A stretch of 64,000 nucleotides of DNA from Bin87 sp965261195 (GTDB taxonomy: Bacteria > Chloroflexota > Dehalococcoidia > Lucifugimonadales > UBA3495): assembly GCA_965261195.1 (NCBI GenBank), contig OZ253455.1, positions 744,001-808,000 on the forward strand. The letters are read 5' to 3'. The position numbers were made by a program, and so were the translations under genes. This document shows positions 8,756-16,220 of this stretch, one piece after another; within the stretch, counting starts at the first letter, position 1; every line of letters starts with the position of its first letter. The notes below the pieces were generated by a model, which made no database searches, was not told the origin of the DNA, and saw nothing but the letters and a program-made list of their open reading frames with translations.

Positions 8756-9298
8756 ATGTCGCACCACTACGACGAACACGATCACGACAAACTGGTGCGG
8801 TGGCGCGAGGAGCTGGCCGAGGCCGACGTGCCCGGCAGCGAATTTCCAGCGGCGGCGCTGTTCCTGGTGAAACCCACCGCCACCGGCGCCCACGAAGTGT
8901 TCCGCAAGTTTCGAGGAGTGTTCGAAGAACGGAACGCGCCTTTTGCCAATCTCGTCGTTTTCGGGATGCACGGCGTGTCCGCCACGGTGCGCGCATTGCT
9001 GCAAGAGGCGGGTTTGTCGGAAAGCGACTTGCCCGTGCTGCTAATGGCCCCCACCAACGAACTGGAAAACAGCATTGCCCTAACGCTGCCCTCCGGCGAA
9101 AGCCTGGAGGGTGGCGACGACCCCAACGGCGACGGCGCCTGCGATTTTGTTGCGCCATGGCAGGATGTTCTCGACCGGATCCGCATTACCCGGGATGGCC
9201 GCCCCCTGCGCCTCATGGGAGTGCAGGGCCGCAAGTTGCCCGGTGTCGAAATCACCCGCCTGGCGGAAGCTGCCCTGGGAACCGGGACTTTGGGATAG
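8756..9298 (+). CDS. Conserved-looking hypothetical protein, His/Asp-rich N-terminus
   Basis: A 180-residue protein of no family I recognise. The ATG at 8756 follows GGAGG at good spacing and lies 5 bp after the preceding VOC stop. The N-terminus MSHHYDEHDHDK could bind metal. The rest reads as a soluble alpha/beta protein (NLVVFGMHGVSATVRALL, LPVLLMAPTNELENSIALTLPSGESL). No signal or membrane segment is seen. Tight coupling to the VOC gene suggests a shared pathway. Confidence 0.7.
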   Translation: MSHHYDEHDHDKLVRWREELAEADVPGSEFPAAALFLVKPTATGAHEVFRKFRGVFEERNAPFANLVVFGMHGVSATVRALLQEAGLSESDLPVLLMAPTNELENSIALTLPSGESLEGGDDPNGDGACDFVAPWQDVLDRIRITRDGRPLRLMGVQGRKLPGVEITRLAEAALGTGTLG

Positions 9299-9324
9299 GG
9301 CGGAGAATTCCGGTGTCTCCGCCC
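9298..9324. terminator. Hairpin between convergent genes
   Basis: GGGCGGAGA and TCTCCGCCC form a perfect 9-bp stem with a 9-nt loop, placed between two convergent genes ending at 9298 and 9348. There is no clean U-run on either strand, so it is a weak candidate for a bidirectional terminator. Confidence 0.5.
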
Positions 9325-9347
9325 AGCCGTTTAGTTAGTGCAGCAGC

Positions 9348-10217
9348 CTAGCGCCGAACCAGTTTGACCAGCCGGCTGCCTTCCTGATTGTGGCCAATGT
9401 ACAGGTCGCCGTGGGAGTCTGCCCATACTGCGTGACCACCGGAGCCACCGATGTCCATCTTGGCCAGCACTTCGCCATCCATGTTAAGCACGGTCAGGAA
9501 GGCGTCCAGCTCCACCACGTAGGCGATGCCGTCAGGGTCAACGTAGATGTCGCACGGGCGCGCCAAATCGGTCCACATATCCAGATATTCACCTTCGCCG
9601 GTGAAAATCTGGATTCGGTTGTTCTCCCGGTCGCACACCAGCACGCGGCCATCCCAATGCACCCAGATGCCGTGGGGGATGTGAAACTCCCCCGGCCCGC
9701 GCTTGCCGGGGCGACCCCAGGAATGCAGCAGTTGACCATCGGGCGAGAACCGATGCACTCGGCTGTTGGCATACCCATCGGATACGAACAGGTCGCCGTT
9801 GGGGGCCAGGGCAATGTCGGTGCAGCGATTAAACGGGCCGGCGGCCTTCCACATAGTGCCATCAGGACGCGCGCCGCCCGTGTCGGAAGGGGCATCCCAT
9901 ACGCCCATCGTCATCAAAGGTTTGCCGTCCAGCGTACACTTCACGATGGCGTGGGACTCGCGCACCGGCAAATACACGTGGTCCTCACCGCTGATGAAGA
10001 TGCCGTGGGCGTCGGTCAGATATTCCCGGCCCCACTCGTTCAGGAAGTTGCCCTCCCGGTCGAATATCATCAGCGGGTGGTCTCCGCGATTGAACACGTA
10101 CACCCGATCTTGTGAGTCGCAGGCGGGTTCGGCCTGTCCAATCGACCAGCCGTCTGGGGTTTTGGCCCAGTTGTCCAGAACGTCGTAAGTGAAATCGCCG
10201 CTGCCTACTGTAACCAT
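9348..10217 (-). CDS. NHL-type six-bladed beta-propeller protein
   Basis: A 289-residue protein with repeated NHL-like blades: DRVYVFNRGDHPLMIFDREGNFL, GDLFVSDGYANSRVHRFSPDG, GRVLVCDRENNRIQIFTGEG and GIAYVVELDAFLTVLNMDG. Such propellers appear in peptidyl-hydroxyglycine alpha-amidating lyase relatives and in many lactonase-like proteins; this sequence does not fix the reaction. No signal peptide is seen. GGGAGG precedes the ATG. It is convergent with the unknown gene ending at 9298. Confidence 0.85.
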   Translation of the reverse strand: MVTVGSGDFTYDVLDNWAKTPDGWSIGQAEPACDSQDRVYVFNRGDHPLMIFDREGNFLNEWGREYLTDAHGIFISGEDHVYLPVRESHAIVKCTLDGKPLMTMGVWDAPSDTGGARPDGTMWKAAGPFNRCTDIALAPNGDLFVSDGYANSRVHRFSPDGQLLHSWGRPGKRGPGEFHIPHGIWVHWDGRVLVCDRENNRIQIFTGEGEYLDMWTDLARPCDIYVDPDGIAYVVELDAFLTVLNMDGEVLAKMDIGGSGGHAVWADSHGDLYIGHNQEGSRLVKLVRR

Positions 10218-10284
10218 GGTCTAACCTCCCGGTTTTGTCGAAATGTCAGCATTGCGCTGCCCGGATACGTCTGGGGTAAGCGGT

Positions 10285-11832
10285 TTAGTGCCCGTTGGCC
10301 AGGTTCATCGCCAGTTGTGCCAGCGTTCGGGTCGGCACGCCGGTAGCGCCTTTGACCAGATGTCCCTTGTTGCTTGACGCGGTAGATGTCCCGGCGATGT
10401 CAAGATGCACCCAGTCGGCGTCTTCGGCAAACTCCCGCAGGAGCATGGCGGCAGTGATGGAGCCAGCCTGCCGTCCGCCGGTGTTTTTCATGTCGGCCAC
10501 GTCCGAGTTGATCAGCTCGCGGTAGTCTTCCAGCATGGGCAATTCCCAGAACCGCTCGCCGCTGCTGTCGCCGGCGGTGCGTACACTGTCGGCCAATTCG
10601 CTTGAATTGCCCATAATCCCGGTGCAGGCTTTACCCAGCGTAACCACCATGGCGCCGGTGAGCGTTGCCACGTCCACCAGGCGGGTGAGACCGAGCCGGC
10701 GAGCGTAGCAGAGCGCGTCCGCCAACACCAGGCGACCCTCGGCGTCCGTGTTGATTACTTCGATGGTCTTGCCGTTCATGGCGGTAACCACGTCGCCGGG
10801 GCGTTGAGCGCGGCCGCCTGGCATATTCTCGGCGGCGGCGATGAGGCCGGTAACGTTAATGCGAGGCTTGAGATTGCCGATTGCCCGCATTGCGGCAATG
10901 ACCGATGCGCCACCGGCCATATCTCCCTTCATGGCCTCCATGTTGGCAGCCGGTTTGAGCGAGATGCCGCCGGTGTCAAACGTGATGCCCTTGCCCACCA
11001 GACCGAGATTGTTATCCGGGTTTTCCGGGTCGCCCCGGTAGGTCAAGACGATGAGCTTCGGCGGTTCTTCGCTGCCCTGCGCCACGCCGAGCAGCGCGCC
11101 CATGCCGTGCTGGGTCATCCGGTCGCGCTCGATGACATCCAGTTCCAGGCCGGCAGACGTGGCCACCTCCCGGGCGGCGTCGGCCATTCGCGTCGGTGTC
11201 ATCACGTTGGCCGGATGATTGACCAGATCCCGAGCCAGTGTGGTTGCCTCGGCCAGCACCGTTCCGACGGCGACGCCGGAGCGCAAAGCATCAACATTGC
11301 CGGCGTTCCGCTCAACAATGGTGACGGTGGCGATGTTGGAGTGACGGTCTGCGGTTTCGTCGTCATCGGCGCCGTCCCCGTTGCCGTTGCTGCGGTAGGT
11401 GTCGAATTTGTACAGTCCCAGTATTGTGCCTTCTGCAATGGCCTGGCCGCTTTCGCGGGCATCCAGGCCGCCGATGCCGGCGCCGTGAGCAATGGTTGCA
11501 AATTCGCCGACGCCTTTCCGCCGCAGGAAGCGGGCTACATCCCCGCTGACGCGACGTACTGCGCCGGCGTCAAAACCGTCGGCTTTGCCCAACCCCGCCA
11601 CGACGACGCGGCTGGCCCGGATACGCCCCATAGTATGCAGCAGGGTCAACTCACCCAGCTTGCCCCTGATCTCTCCGTCGGCGATCAGCGCAGTAATGGC
11701 GCCACCCAAAGCCTGGTCGATGGCTCCGGTGGCGCCGCCAGGTTGGGTAACGCCCTGGAAAAGATTTACAACCAAAGCCGGGGTTGGGAAATCTGTGATG
11801 TCGCCAGCAACGACGTTTACGGTGGTTCCCAT
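10285..11832 (-). CDS. pepA: Leucyl aminopeptidase (M17 family)
   Basis: A 515-residue cytosolic aminopeptidase that forms hexamers with a two-metal site. Family motifs are GKGITFDTGGISLK (metal lysine and aspartate), KGDMAGGASV and NTDAEGRLVLADAL (catalytic region). The start is set at the ATG at 11832, because AGGAG lies 7 bp before it but only 1 bp before the ATG at 11838. An acidic insertion (about residues 150-165, GNGDGADDDE) sits in the linker between the N-terminal and catalytic domains. A single-gene unit on the minus strand. Confidence 0.95.
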   Translation of the reverse strand: MGTTVNVVAGDITDFPTPALVVNLFQGVTQPGGATGAIDQALGGAITALIADGEIRGKLGELTLLHTMGRIRASRVVVAGLGKADGFDAGAVRRVSGDVARFLRRKGVGEFATIAHGAGIGGLDARESGQAIAEGTILGLYKFDTYRSNGNGDGADDDETADRHSNIATVTIVERNAGNVDALRSGVAVGTVLAEATTLARDLVNHPANVMTPTRMADAAREVATSAGLELDVIERDRMTQHGMGALLGVAQGSEEPPKLIVLTYRGDPENPDNNLGLVGKGITFDTGGISLKPAANMEAMKGDMAGGASVIAAMRAIGNLKPRINVTGLIAAAENMPGGRAQRPGDVVTAMNGKTIEVINTDAEGRLVLADALCYARRLGLTRLVDVATLTGAMVVTLGKACTGIMGNSSELADSVRTAGDSSGERFWELPMLEDYRELINSDVADMKNTGGRQAGSITAAMLLREFAEDADWVHLDIAGTSTASSNKGHLVKGATGVPTRTLAQLAMNLANGH

Positions 11833-11921
11833 GCTCATGCTCCTGTGCCGCTGAAACGGTCAACCTGTGATGGCCCGATTATGCCGTTATGTCGACCTGG
11901 GCACAACCGGCCCAAGACCAC

Positions 11922-12031
11922 CAGGACGATTGCAAAGTTAGTAGTCCCTTTCTGCTTGGCGCGGGGAACGCCCCCTCACCCTAACCCTCTCCCTCTCCCA
12001 CGAAAGGAGAGGGGACTTTGCAATCGTCCTG
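11922..12031. mobile_element. MITE-like element with 17-bp terminal inverted repeats
   Basis: A 110-bp element bounded by perfect inverted repeats CAGGACGATTGCAAAGT (11922-11938) and its complement (12015-12031). Inside is the run CCCTCACCCTAACCCTC followed by a CCCTCTCC/GGAGAGGG hairpin. A CCCTCACCCTAACCC-type sequence is a common dispersed repeat in bacterial genomes. Similar short sequences flank both sides (CCCAAGACCAC left, CCCAGACCAC right), possibly a decayed target duplication. It encodes no protein and occupies the pepA to P-loop kinase gap. Confidence 0.7.
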
Positions 12032-12090
12032 CCCAGACCACGGCGGTGGGGGACGACCGCCGGGCGACCGCAGTTCCCGCCCTCGGCAGT

Positions 12091-12744
12091 TTACGTCGCG
12101 GACTCAGACGCCCAACCGGTGCGGCGCAGGACTTCTTCCAACACGGGCGCCGCTTGTTCCGGTCGGCTCACCAGCAGATGGGGGCGAGGCACGGGCTGGT
12201 CGGCGACCGACATACGCGAGTAAATGCGCCAGTCAGCATCGCTTTCGGCAGCATCGCCGACGCCGTGGGAACGGTCGAGCAGACGCCGGCGCACCAGCTG
12301 CGGCTCGGCGGTGAATCGCACCAGTATAGGCTCAACTCCGGCCTCCGCGGCCACGTCGTACAGAGGGAGCCGCACTGCCTCGTTCAAGTTCGTCGCGTCG
12401 AAAACTACCGAACGGCTAGCAGCCAACAATTCTCGGGTTATCGCGTGCATCACCGCAAAAACTCGGCGATGCTCGCCACGGGTATAACGGGGTACGCTGA
12501 TGAGCGATTTACGCGTCCGATCGCTGTTGACCCAAATGAACGGCGCCCTGGCCGTTAGCTCCTGCGCGAAGTAGGATTTCCCGGTTCCAGGCAAGCCGCA
12601 CAGTACCACCAACGATGGCGACAGTTGGCTACCAGGGTATTGTGCTGCGGGTTCCCCGAGGGCTTTGCGAACCACCGCAAGGTCGGCAGGGTTCAGGCCG
12701 CCGGCAGTCCAAAACTCCGGGTTGGCAGACTGCGGTTGCGACAA
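12091..12744 (-). CDS. P-loop kinase (zeta toxin/polynucleotide kinase-like)
   Basis: A 217-residue ATP-binding protein. Walker A is VVLCGLPGTGKSYFA near residue 50, followed by a WVNSD segment and the second acidic motif SVVFDATN typical of zeta-toxin/PNK-type kinases. An arginine-rich lid (AEPQLVRRRLLDRS) follows. The start is TTG at 12744; no ATG or GTG exists further upstream in frame, and GGAAGG lies only 2 bp before it, so the start is uncertain. Small kinases like this phosphorylate nucleotides, nucleic acid ends or metabolites; the substrate is unknown. Confidence 0.8.
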   Translation of the reverse strand: MSQPQSANPEFWTAGGLNPADLAVVRKALGEPAAQYPGSQLSPSLVVLCGLPGTGKSYFAQELTARAPFIWVNSDRTRKSLISVPRYTRGEHRRVFAVMHAITRELLAASRSVVFDATNLNEAVRLPLYDVAAEAGVEPILVRFTAEPQLVRRRLLDRSHGVGDAAESDADWRIYSRMSVADQPVPRPHLLVSRPEQAAPVLEEVLRRTGWASESAT

Positions 12745-12796
12745 TGCCTTCCATCCGACGGTTGGCGCGACGCGCCCGGTTATACGACGTACCCGG

Positions 12797-13078
12797 TTAT
12801 ACTAGGAAGCGGGTAAGCAGCCGCTGGACCACCACCAGAATGATCATTACCACCAAAGGACTCAGGTCTAACATACCGAACTGGGGCAGTATACGGCGGA
12901 TTGGGCCCAACACCGGTTCGGTCAACATGAACACTACGTCGTAAACCTTCCCCAACGCATCGGGCACCGTATTGCCCTGCATCGTCATGTATTGCAGCAC
13001 GAATCCCAGCACGATCCGCGCCAACAGCAAGATATAGCACAGCGTGATGACGAAGCTAATTAATGGGAGTAGTTGCAC
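12797..13078 (-). CDS. YggT family membrane protein
   Basis: A 93-residue protein with two hydrophobic helices (LISFVITLCYILLLARIVLGF and LDLSPLVVMIILVVVQRLL) separated by the conserved YDVVFMLTEPVLGPIRRILP segment of the YggT family. Members are linked to division or osmotic phenotypes in several bacteria and commonly lie beside proC, as here. It starts at GTG with AGGA 7 bp upstream, 33 bp after proC ends. Confidence 0.92.
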   Translation of the reverse strand: MQLLPLISFVITLCYILLLARIVLGFVLQYMTMQGNTVPDALGKVYDVVFMLTEPVLGPIRRILPQFGMLDLSPLVVMIILVVVQRLLTRFLV

Positions 13079-13111
13079 GGTGTGTCCTGAATCCGGTTGG
13101 CGCTGGTTTAA

Positions 13112-13915
13112 TTATGACTGGCCGAGGCGTATGGACTTGAGGTAGGCGGCATTTACCGCATCAACGATGGCCGCCGGCACCCCGGCCCGTTCCAGGGCCT
13201 GCAAACCCTCGGCGGTGGTGCCGCCGGGGGAAGTAACCATATCTTTGAGTTCGGCGGGATGGCGGCCGGTTTCGGAGACCAACTCCACGCTGCCTTTCAC
13301 GGTTTGCAGAGTCAGCCGGCGCGCAGTATCACGGGGCAATCCGACGTAAACGCCGGCGTCAATCATGGCTTCCACAATCATAAAGATGTAAGCCGGCCCG
13401 CTGGCGCTCAACGCGGTGGCCATATCGAGATATTTCTCGTCGTCAACGTAAATTTCATCGCCAATGGTTCCCAGGATGGCCGCCGCGGCGGCACGGTGCT
13501 CGGCGCTCACTGATTTGGCACACGTCCACATCGTCATCCCAGCGCCAATCTGAGCGGGCGTGTTGGGCATAACCCGTATGATGCCGTCATGTTTGGCGCC
13601 GTCAGCCAGGGATTGCATCCGAGCGCCGGCCACAATCGACATCAGCGCCTGCTGACCGGTGAAAGCACCGCCGATGTCAGTGTAAACCTTGGGCAAATCC
13701 TGGGGTTTGATGGCCAGCACAATCAGGTCGGAGTGAGCCAATACGAAGCTGTTGTCTTCCGTTACTCCGACGCCGTAGCGCTCAACGAGATAATCCCGAC
13801 GCGGCGGTACCGGCTCGCCCACCATCACTGTGTCCGGCCGGGCCACGCCGGCGCTCAGCATTCCGCCCAGAATGGCTTCGGCCATGGTGCCGCCGCCGAT
13901 AAATCCAATGTTCAT
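13112..13915 (-). CDS. proC: Pyrroline-5-carboxylate reductase
   Basis: A 267-residue enzyme catalysing the last step of proline biosynthesis with NAD(P)H. The N-terminal Rossmann motif is IGFIGGGTMAEAILGG. The middle region has VLAIKPQDLP and VRVMPNTPAQIGAGMT. The C-terminal dimer domain has TALSASGPAYIF and the ProC signature VTSPGGTTAEGLQALE. Length is normal. It sits between pdxA and yggT on the minus strand; spacing (21 and 33 bp) suggests one transcript. Confidence 0.97.
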   Translation of the reverse strand: MNIGFIGGGTMAEAILGGMLSAGVARPDTVMVGEPVPPRRDYLVERYGVGVTEDNSFVLAHSDLIVLAIKPQDLPKVYTDIGGAFTGQQALMSIVAGARMQSLADGAKHDGIIRVMPNTPAQIGAGMTMWTCAKSVSAEHRAAAAAILGTIGDEIYVDDEKYLDMATALSASGPAYIFMIVEAMIDAGVYVGLPRDTARRLTLQTVKGSVELVSETGRHPAELKDMVTSPGGTTAEGLQALERAGVPAAIVDAVNAAYLKSIRLGQS

Positions 13916-13936
13916 TTGGCTATCCGTCCCGACTGT

Positions 13937-14980
13937 TCAGTTGATGGCCCAAGTGTCGGTGATTCCGTCGCCGCGGGCAAACGCCACGGCCATCCGTATG
14001 GATTCCACCATGGAGGTGTGATCGGCCACGTTCTGGCCGGCGATATCGAATGCGGTGCCGTGGTCTACCGATGTCCGCACGAAAGGCAGGCCCAGGTTCG
14101 CGGTAATGCTTTCCTCGAACCCGTAGACCTTGACGGCAATGTGACCCTGATCGTGATACATGGCAAGCACCACGTCGTAACGGTCGTTGACGGCCTGGTG
14201 GTAAATCGCGTCGGCCGGCACCGGGCCGGTGGCGTTGATGCCTTCCGCTTTGGCGGCCAGCACCGCTGGCGCAATCTCCTCGGCTTCTTCGTTACCCAAC
14301 AGGCCGCCGTCGCTGCCATGAGGATTCAATGCCGCGACGCCAATCCGGGGGTTCTCGAATCCCCACTGCCTGAAGCTCTGGTCGGTGAGGCGCAGGTAGT
14401 CCAGGATGCGGTCTTGCTTCACGTAGTCGCAGGCCACCCGCAGCGAGCGGTGCGTGCTCAGGTGAACCACGCGCAGGTTTTTGGCCATCAGCATGGTTGC
14501 CACCGTCCTGGCGCCGGAAAGTTCCTGCAACAGTTCCATGTGGCCGATGGCTTCGTAGCCGGCCATGGCCGCCGCCTCTTTGTTCAACGGCGCGGTGGCC
14601 AGCCCGTCAACGACGCCCGCCATTGCCAGTTGCCCTGCCTTGCTGACCCATTCCATCGCTGCTTTACCGCAGGCGACGCTGAGTTGGCCGACTGAGATGT
14701 CCTCCGGGTTCAGGTTGCCAATGTCCACCACATCCACTACTGACGGGTTTTCGCCCGTCCCGATGGGGTCATCGGTGCGTCTAATGGTCAGGGCCGAGCC
14801 GGTGAGGTTGACGGCTTGCTGCATGGCGTAGGCATTGCCAACCACCATAGGGCGGCACGAGGCATAAACACGCGGATCGGCAAGGGCCTTCACCACTACT
14901 TCCGGGCCAATGCCGCAGGGGTCGCCCATTGTGATGGCTATGGCCGGGCGGTTAATGCTGTTGTCAGTAGTTTGTGTCAT
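13937..14980 (-). CDS. pdxA: 4-hydroxythreonine-4-phosphate dehydrogenase (PdxA family)
   Basis: A 347-residue metal- and NAD-dependent dehydrogenase acting in pyridoxal phosphate synthesis. The start at 14980 has GAGG 6-8 bp upstream; the longer frame to 15013 lacks a site. Family motifs are ITMGDPCGIGPEV, TAPLNKEAA, LNPHGSDGGLLGNEE and MYHDQGHIAVKV, with metal-binding His residues at GHMELL, YHDQGH and VDHGTAFDIAG. PdxA2-like paralogs act in other pathways; with no other pdx gene here, the exact substrate is less certain than the family. Confidence 0.93.
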   Translation of the reverse strand: MTQTTDNSINRPAIAITMGDPCGIGPEVVVKALADPRVYASCRPMVVGNAYAMQQAVNLTGSALTIRRTDDPIGTGENPSVVDVVDIGNLNPEDISVGQLSVACGKAAMEWVSKAGQLAMAGVVDGLATAPLNKEAAAMAGYEAIGHMELLQELSGARTVATMLMAKNLRVVHLSTHRSLRVACDYVKQDRILDYLRLTDQSFRQWGFENPRIGVAALNPHGSDGGLLGNEEAEEIAPAVLAAKAEGINATGPVPADAIYHQAVNDRYDVVLAMYHDQGHIAVKVYGFEESITANLGLPFVRTSVDHGTAFDIAGQNVADHTSMVESIRMAVAFARGDGITDTWAIN

Positions 14981-15323
14981 CCTTTGCCTCGTTGCGTGTC
15001 GCGCCGAATTCAACAGGGCGCCAGAATCCGCCGGTGGCTGATTATAGCACCCTGTTCTGTGCTAAGGCCTTTCGATTGTTCCTGTAATTCCGGATTTGAT
15101 TCGGAATCCAAGCGATTTTCCCGCAGGCGAAGTTGCTACCATTTGCGCGCTACCGGGTAACGGCGCTGGCAGAACCGACGGGGTATCAGGGCAAATCGGA
15201 TAGTCGAACCGCCCTGAACGCAGCTGCCCGGATCGTTGTGTTGCCGTTGACACGTCAATACCCTAAAATTACGATGGAAGAATGAACATTTCCCGGATGT
15301 CCCATCTGGTATTGGGGAGCGCT
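14981..15323. other. Divergent intergenic region between pdxA and the Panacea gene
   Basis: No gene seen. It holds an inverted repeat TAGCAC-N8-GTGCTA at 15045-15064, about 65 bp upstream of pdxA, which could be an operator or the base of a hairpin. No convincing -35/-10 pair was found by eye. Confidence 0.5.
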
Positions 15324-15872
15324 ATGGCGTCGGAGATAAATTTCCAGCAAGACCGCGGCAAGCTGATAGAGGCGACGCTTTACGTCAGCGAGCTATCGGT
15401 CGATGACGCCAACTTTGGGATCACAAAATTGGCCAAGTTGCTGTATTACGCCGATTGCGATTCATACGTGCAGCGCGGCGCGCCCCTCACGGGTACGACT
15501 TACCTGCATTTTCCCCACGGCCCATATCCGCAAAACTGGTACCAGGTGCGTGAATGTATGGAGCGGAATGGCGACGTTACGGTGGTGTATGACACAGCGA
15601 CGTCCGGTTATCAGAAGTACCGATTATCGCCGCGCCGCGCCGCGAACCTAGAATGCCTTAGTCTAGCCGACAAAGAGATTCTCGAAGCGCAAGTACAACG
15701 CTTCGCCGGATTCAACGCCGCCGGCATCGAGGAATACTCACGCCAGGAATTGGGTTGGCTTTCCACCGAAGACGGCCAGCCAATATCTTACGAACTGGCC
15801 GGGATAGCTGCGCCGCCTTTGAGTCCCCGCAAAATTGACGCGATACGGGAAGTCAGGAAACGGGGTCCATAG
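15324..15872 (+). CDS. Panacea (DUF4065/SocA-like) domain protein, putative antitoxin
   Basis: A 182-residue protein with the Panacea/DUF4065 core: an ITKLAKLLYYADCDSYVQRG helix pair, then the LTGTTYLHFPHGPYP segment. Panacea proteins are described as antitoxins that neutralise many unrelated toxins. The start at 15324 has GGGGAG 6 bp upstream; an ATG at 15282 would add 14 residues. Known PanAT pairs are co-directional, but here the only close small partner is the minus-strand ORF whose 3' end overlaps by 20 bp. No toxin partner is therefore assigned with confidence. Confidence 0.85.
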   Translation: MASEINFQQDRGKLIEATLYVSELSVDDANFGITKLAKLLYYADCDSYVQRGAPLTGTTYLHFPHGPYPQNWYQVRECMERNGDVTVVYDTATSGYQKYRLSPRRAANLECLSLADKEILEAQVQRFAGFNAAGIEEYSRQELGWLSTEDGQPISYELAGIAAPPLSPRKIDAIREVRKRGP

Positions 15873-16167
15873 ATTCGAGCCATACTTTCAGATCATCTTC
15901 AACGATTTCATACCGCAACTCCACACGCCCCAGCGAATGCGTAGCGGATCTTGGAAATGTGATCAACCTGACGTTGTCCGGCAATCCGGGTATGACGGGC
16001 GCAGCGTGGGGAGAACGTGCCAAGTGAACGCGGAGCGCTTGCAGTGTGTTGGCGTCCGCCATCGGATTGATCCACCCTTCGGATACTCCGCGCGCCCAGT
16101 CGGATTGGAACCCGGTTCGTTCCCGAACGTCATACATCGTTTCGCGATCCAATTGCCCCACTGCCAC
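15853..16167 (-). CDS. Small hypothetical protein convergent with the Panacea gene
   Basis: A 104-residue frame starting at GTG with AAGGA 6 bp upstream. It reads like real protein in composition. The C-terminal half (NVRLITFPRSATHSLG, then VELRYEIVEDDLKVWLESM) suggests two or three beta strands, faintly like the end of RelE/ParE-type toxins; that resemblance is weak. It lies 53 bp downstream of nrdJ on the same strand and may ride on its transcript. The competing plus-strand frame here is low-complexity and rejected. Function unknown. Confidence 0.55.
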   Translation of the reverse strand: MAVGQLDRETMYDVRERTGFQSDWARGVSEGWINPMADANTLQALRVHLARSPHAAPVIPGLPDNVRLITFPRSATHSLGRVELRYEIVEDDLKVWLESMDPVS

Positions 16168-16220
16168 CCGCCATCCTTTTCAGCCCAGTCATCCCCCGCG
16201 GCTGGGTTGACCGGACTGTA

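Noticed and set aside
10804..12558. 584-codon plus-strand frame opposite pepA
   Set aside because: Antisense shadow of pepA running through the MITE-like element; no domain, no ribosome site, and pepA has full family motifs.
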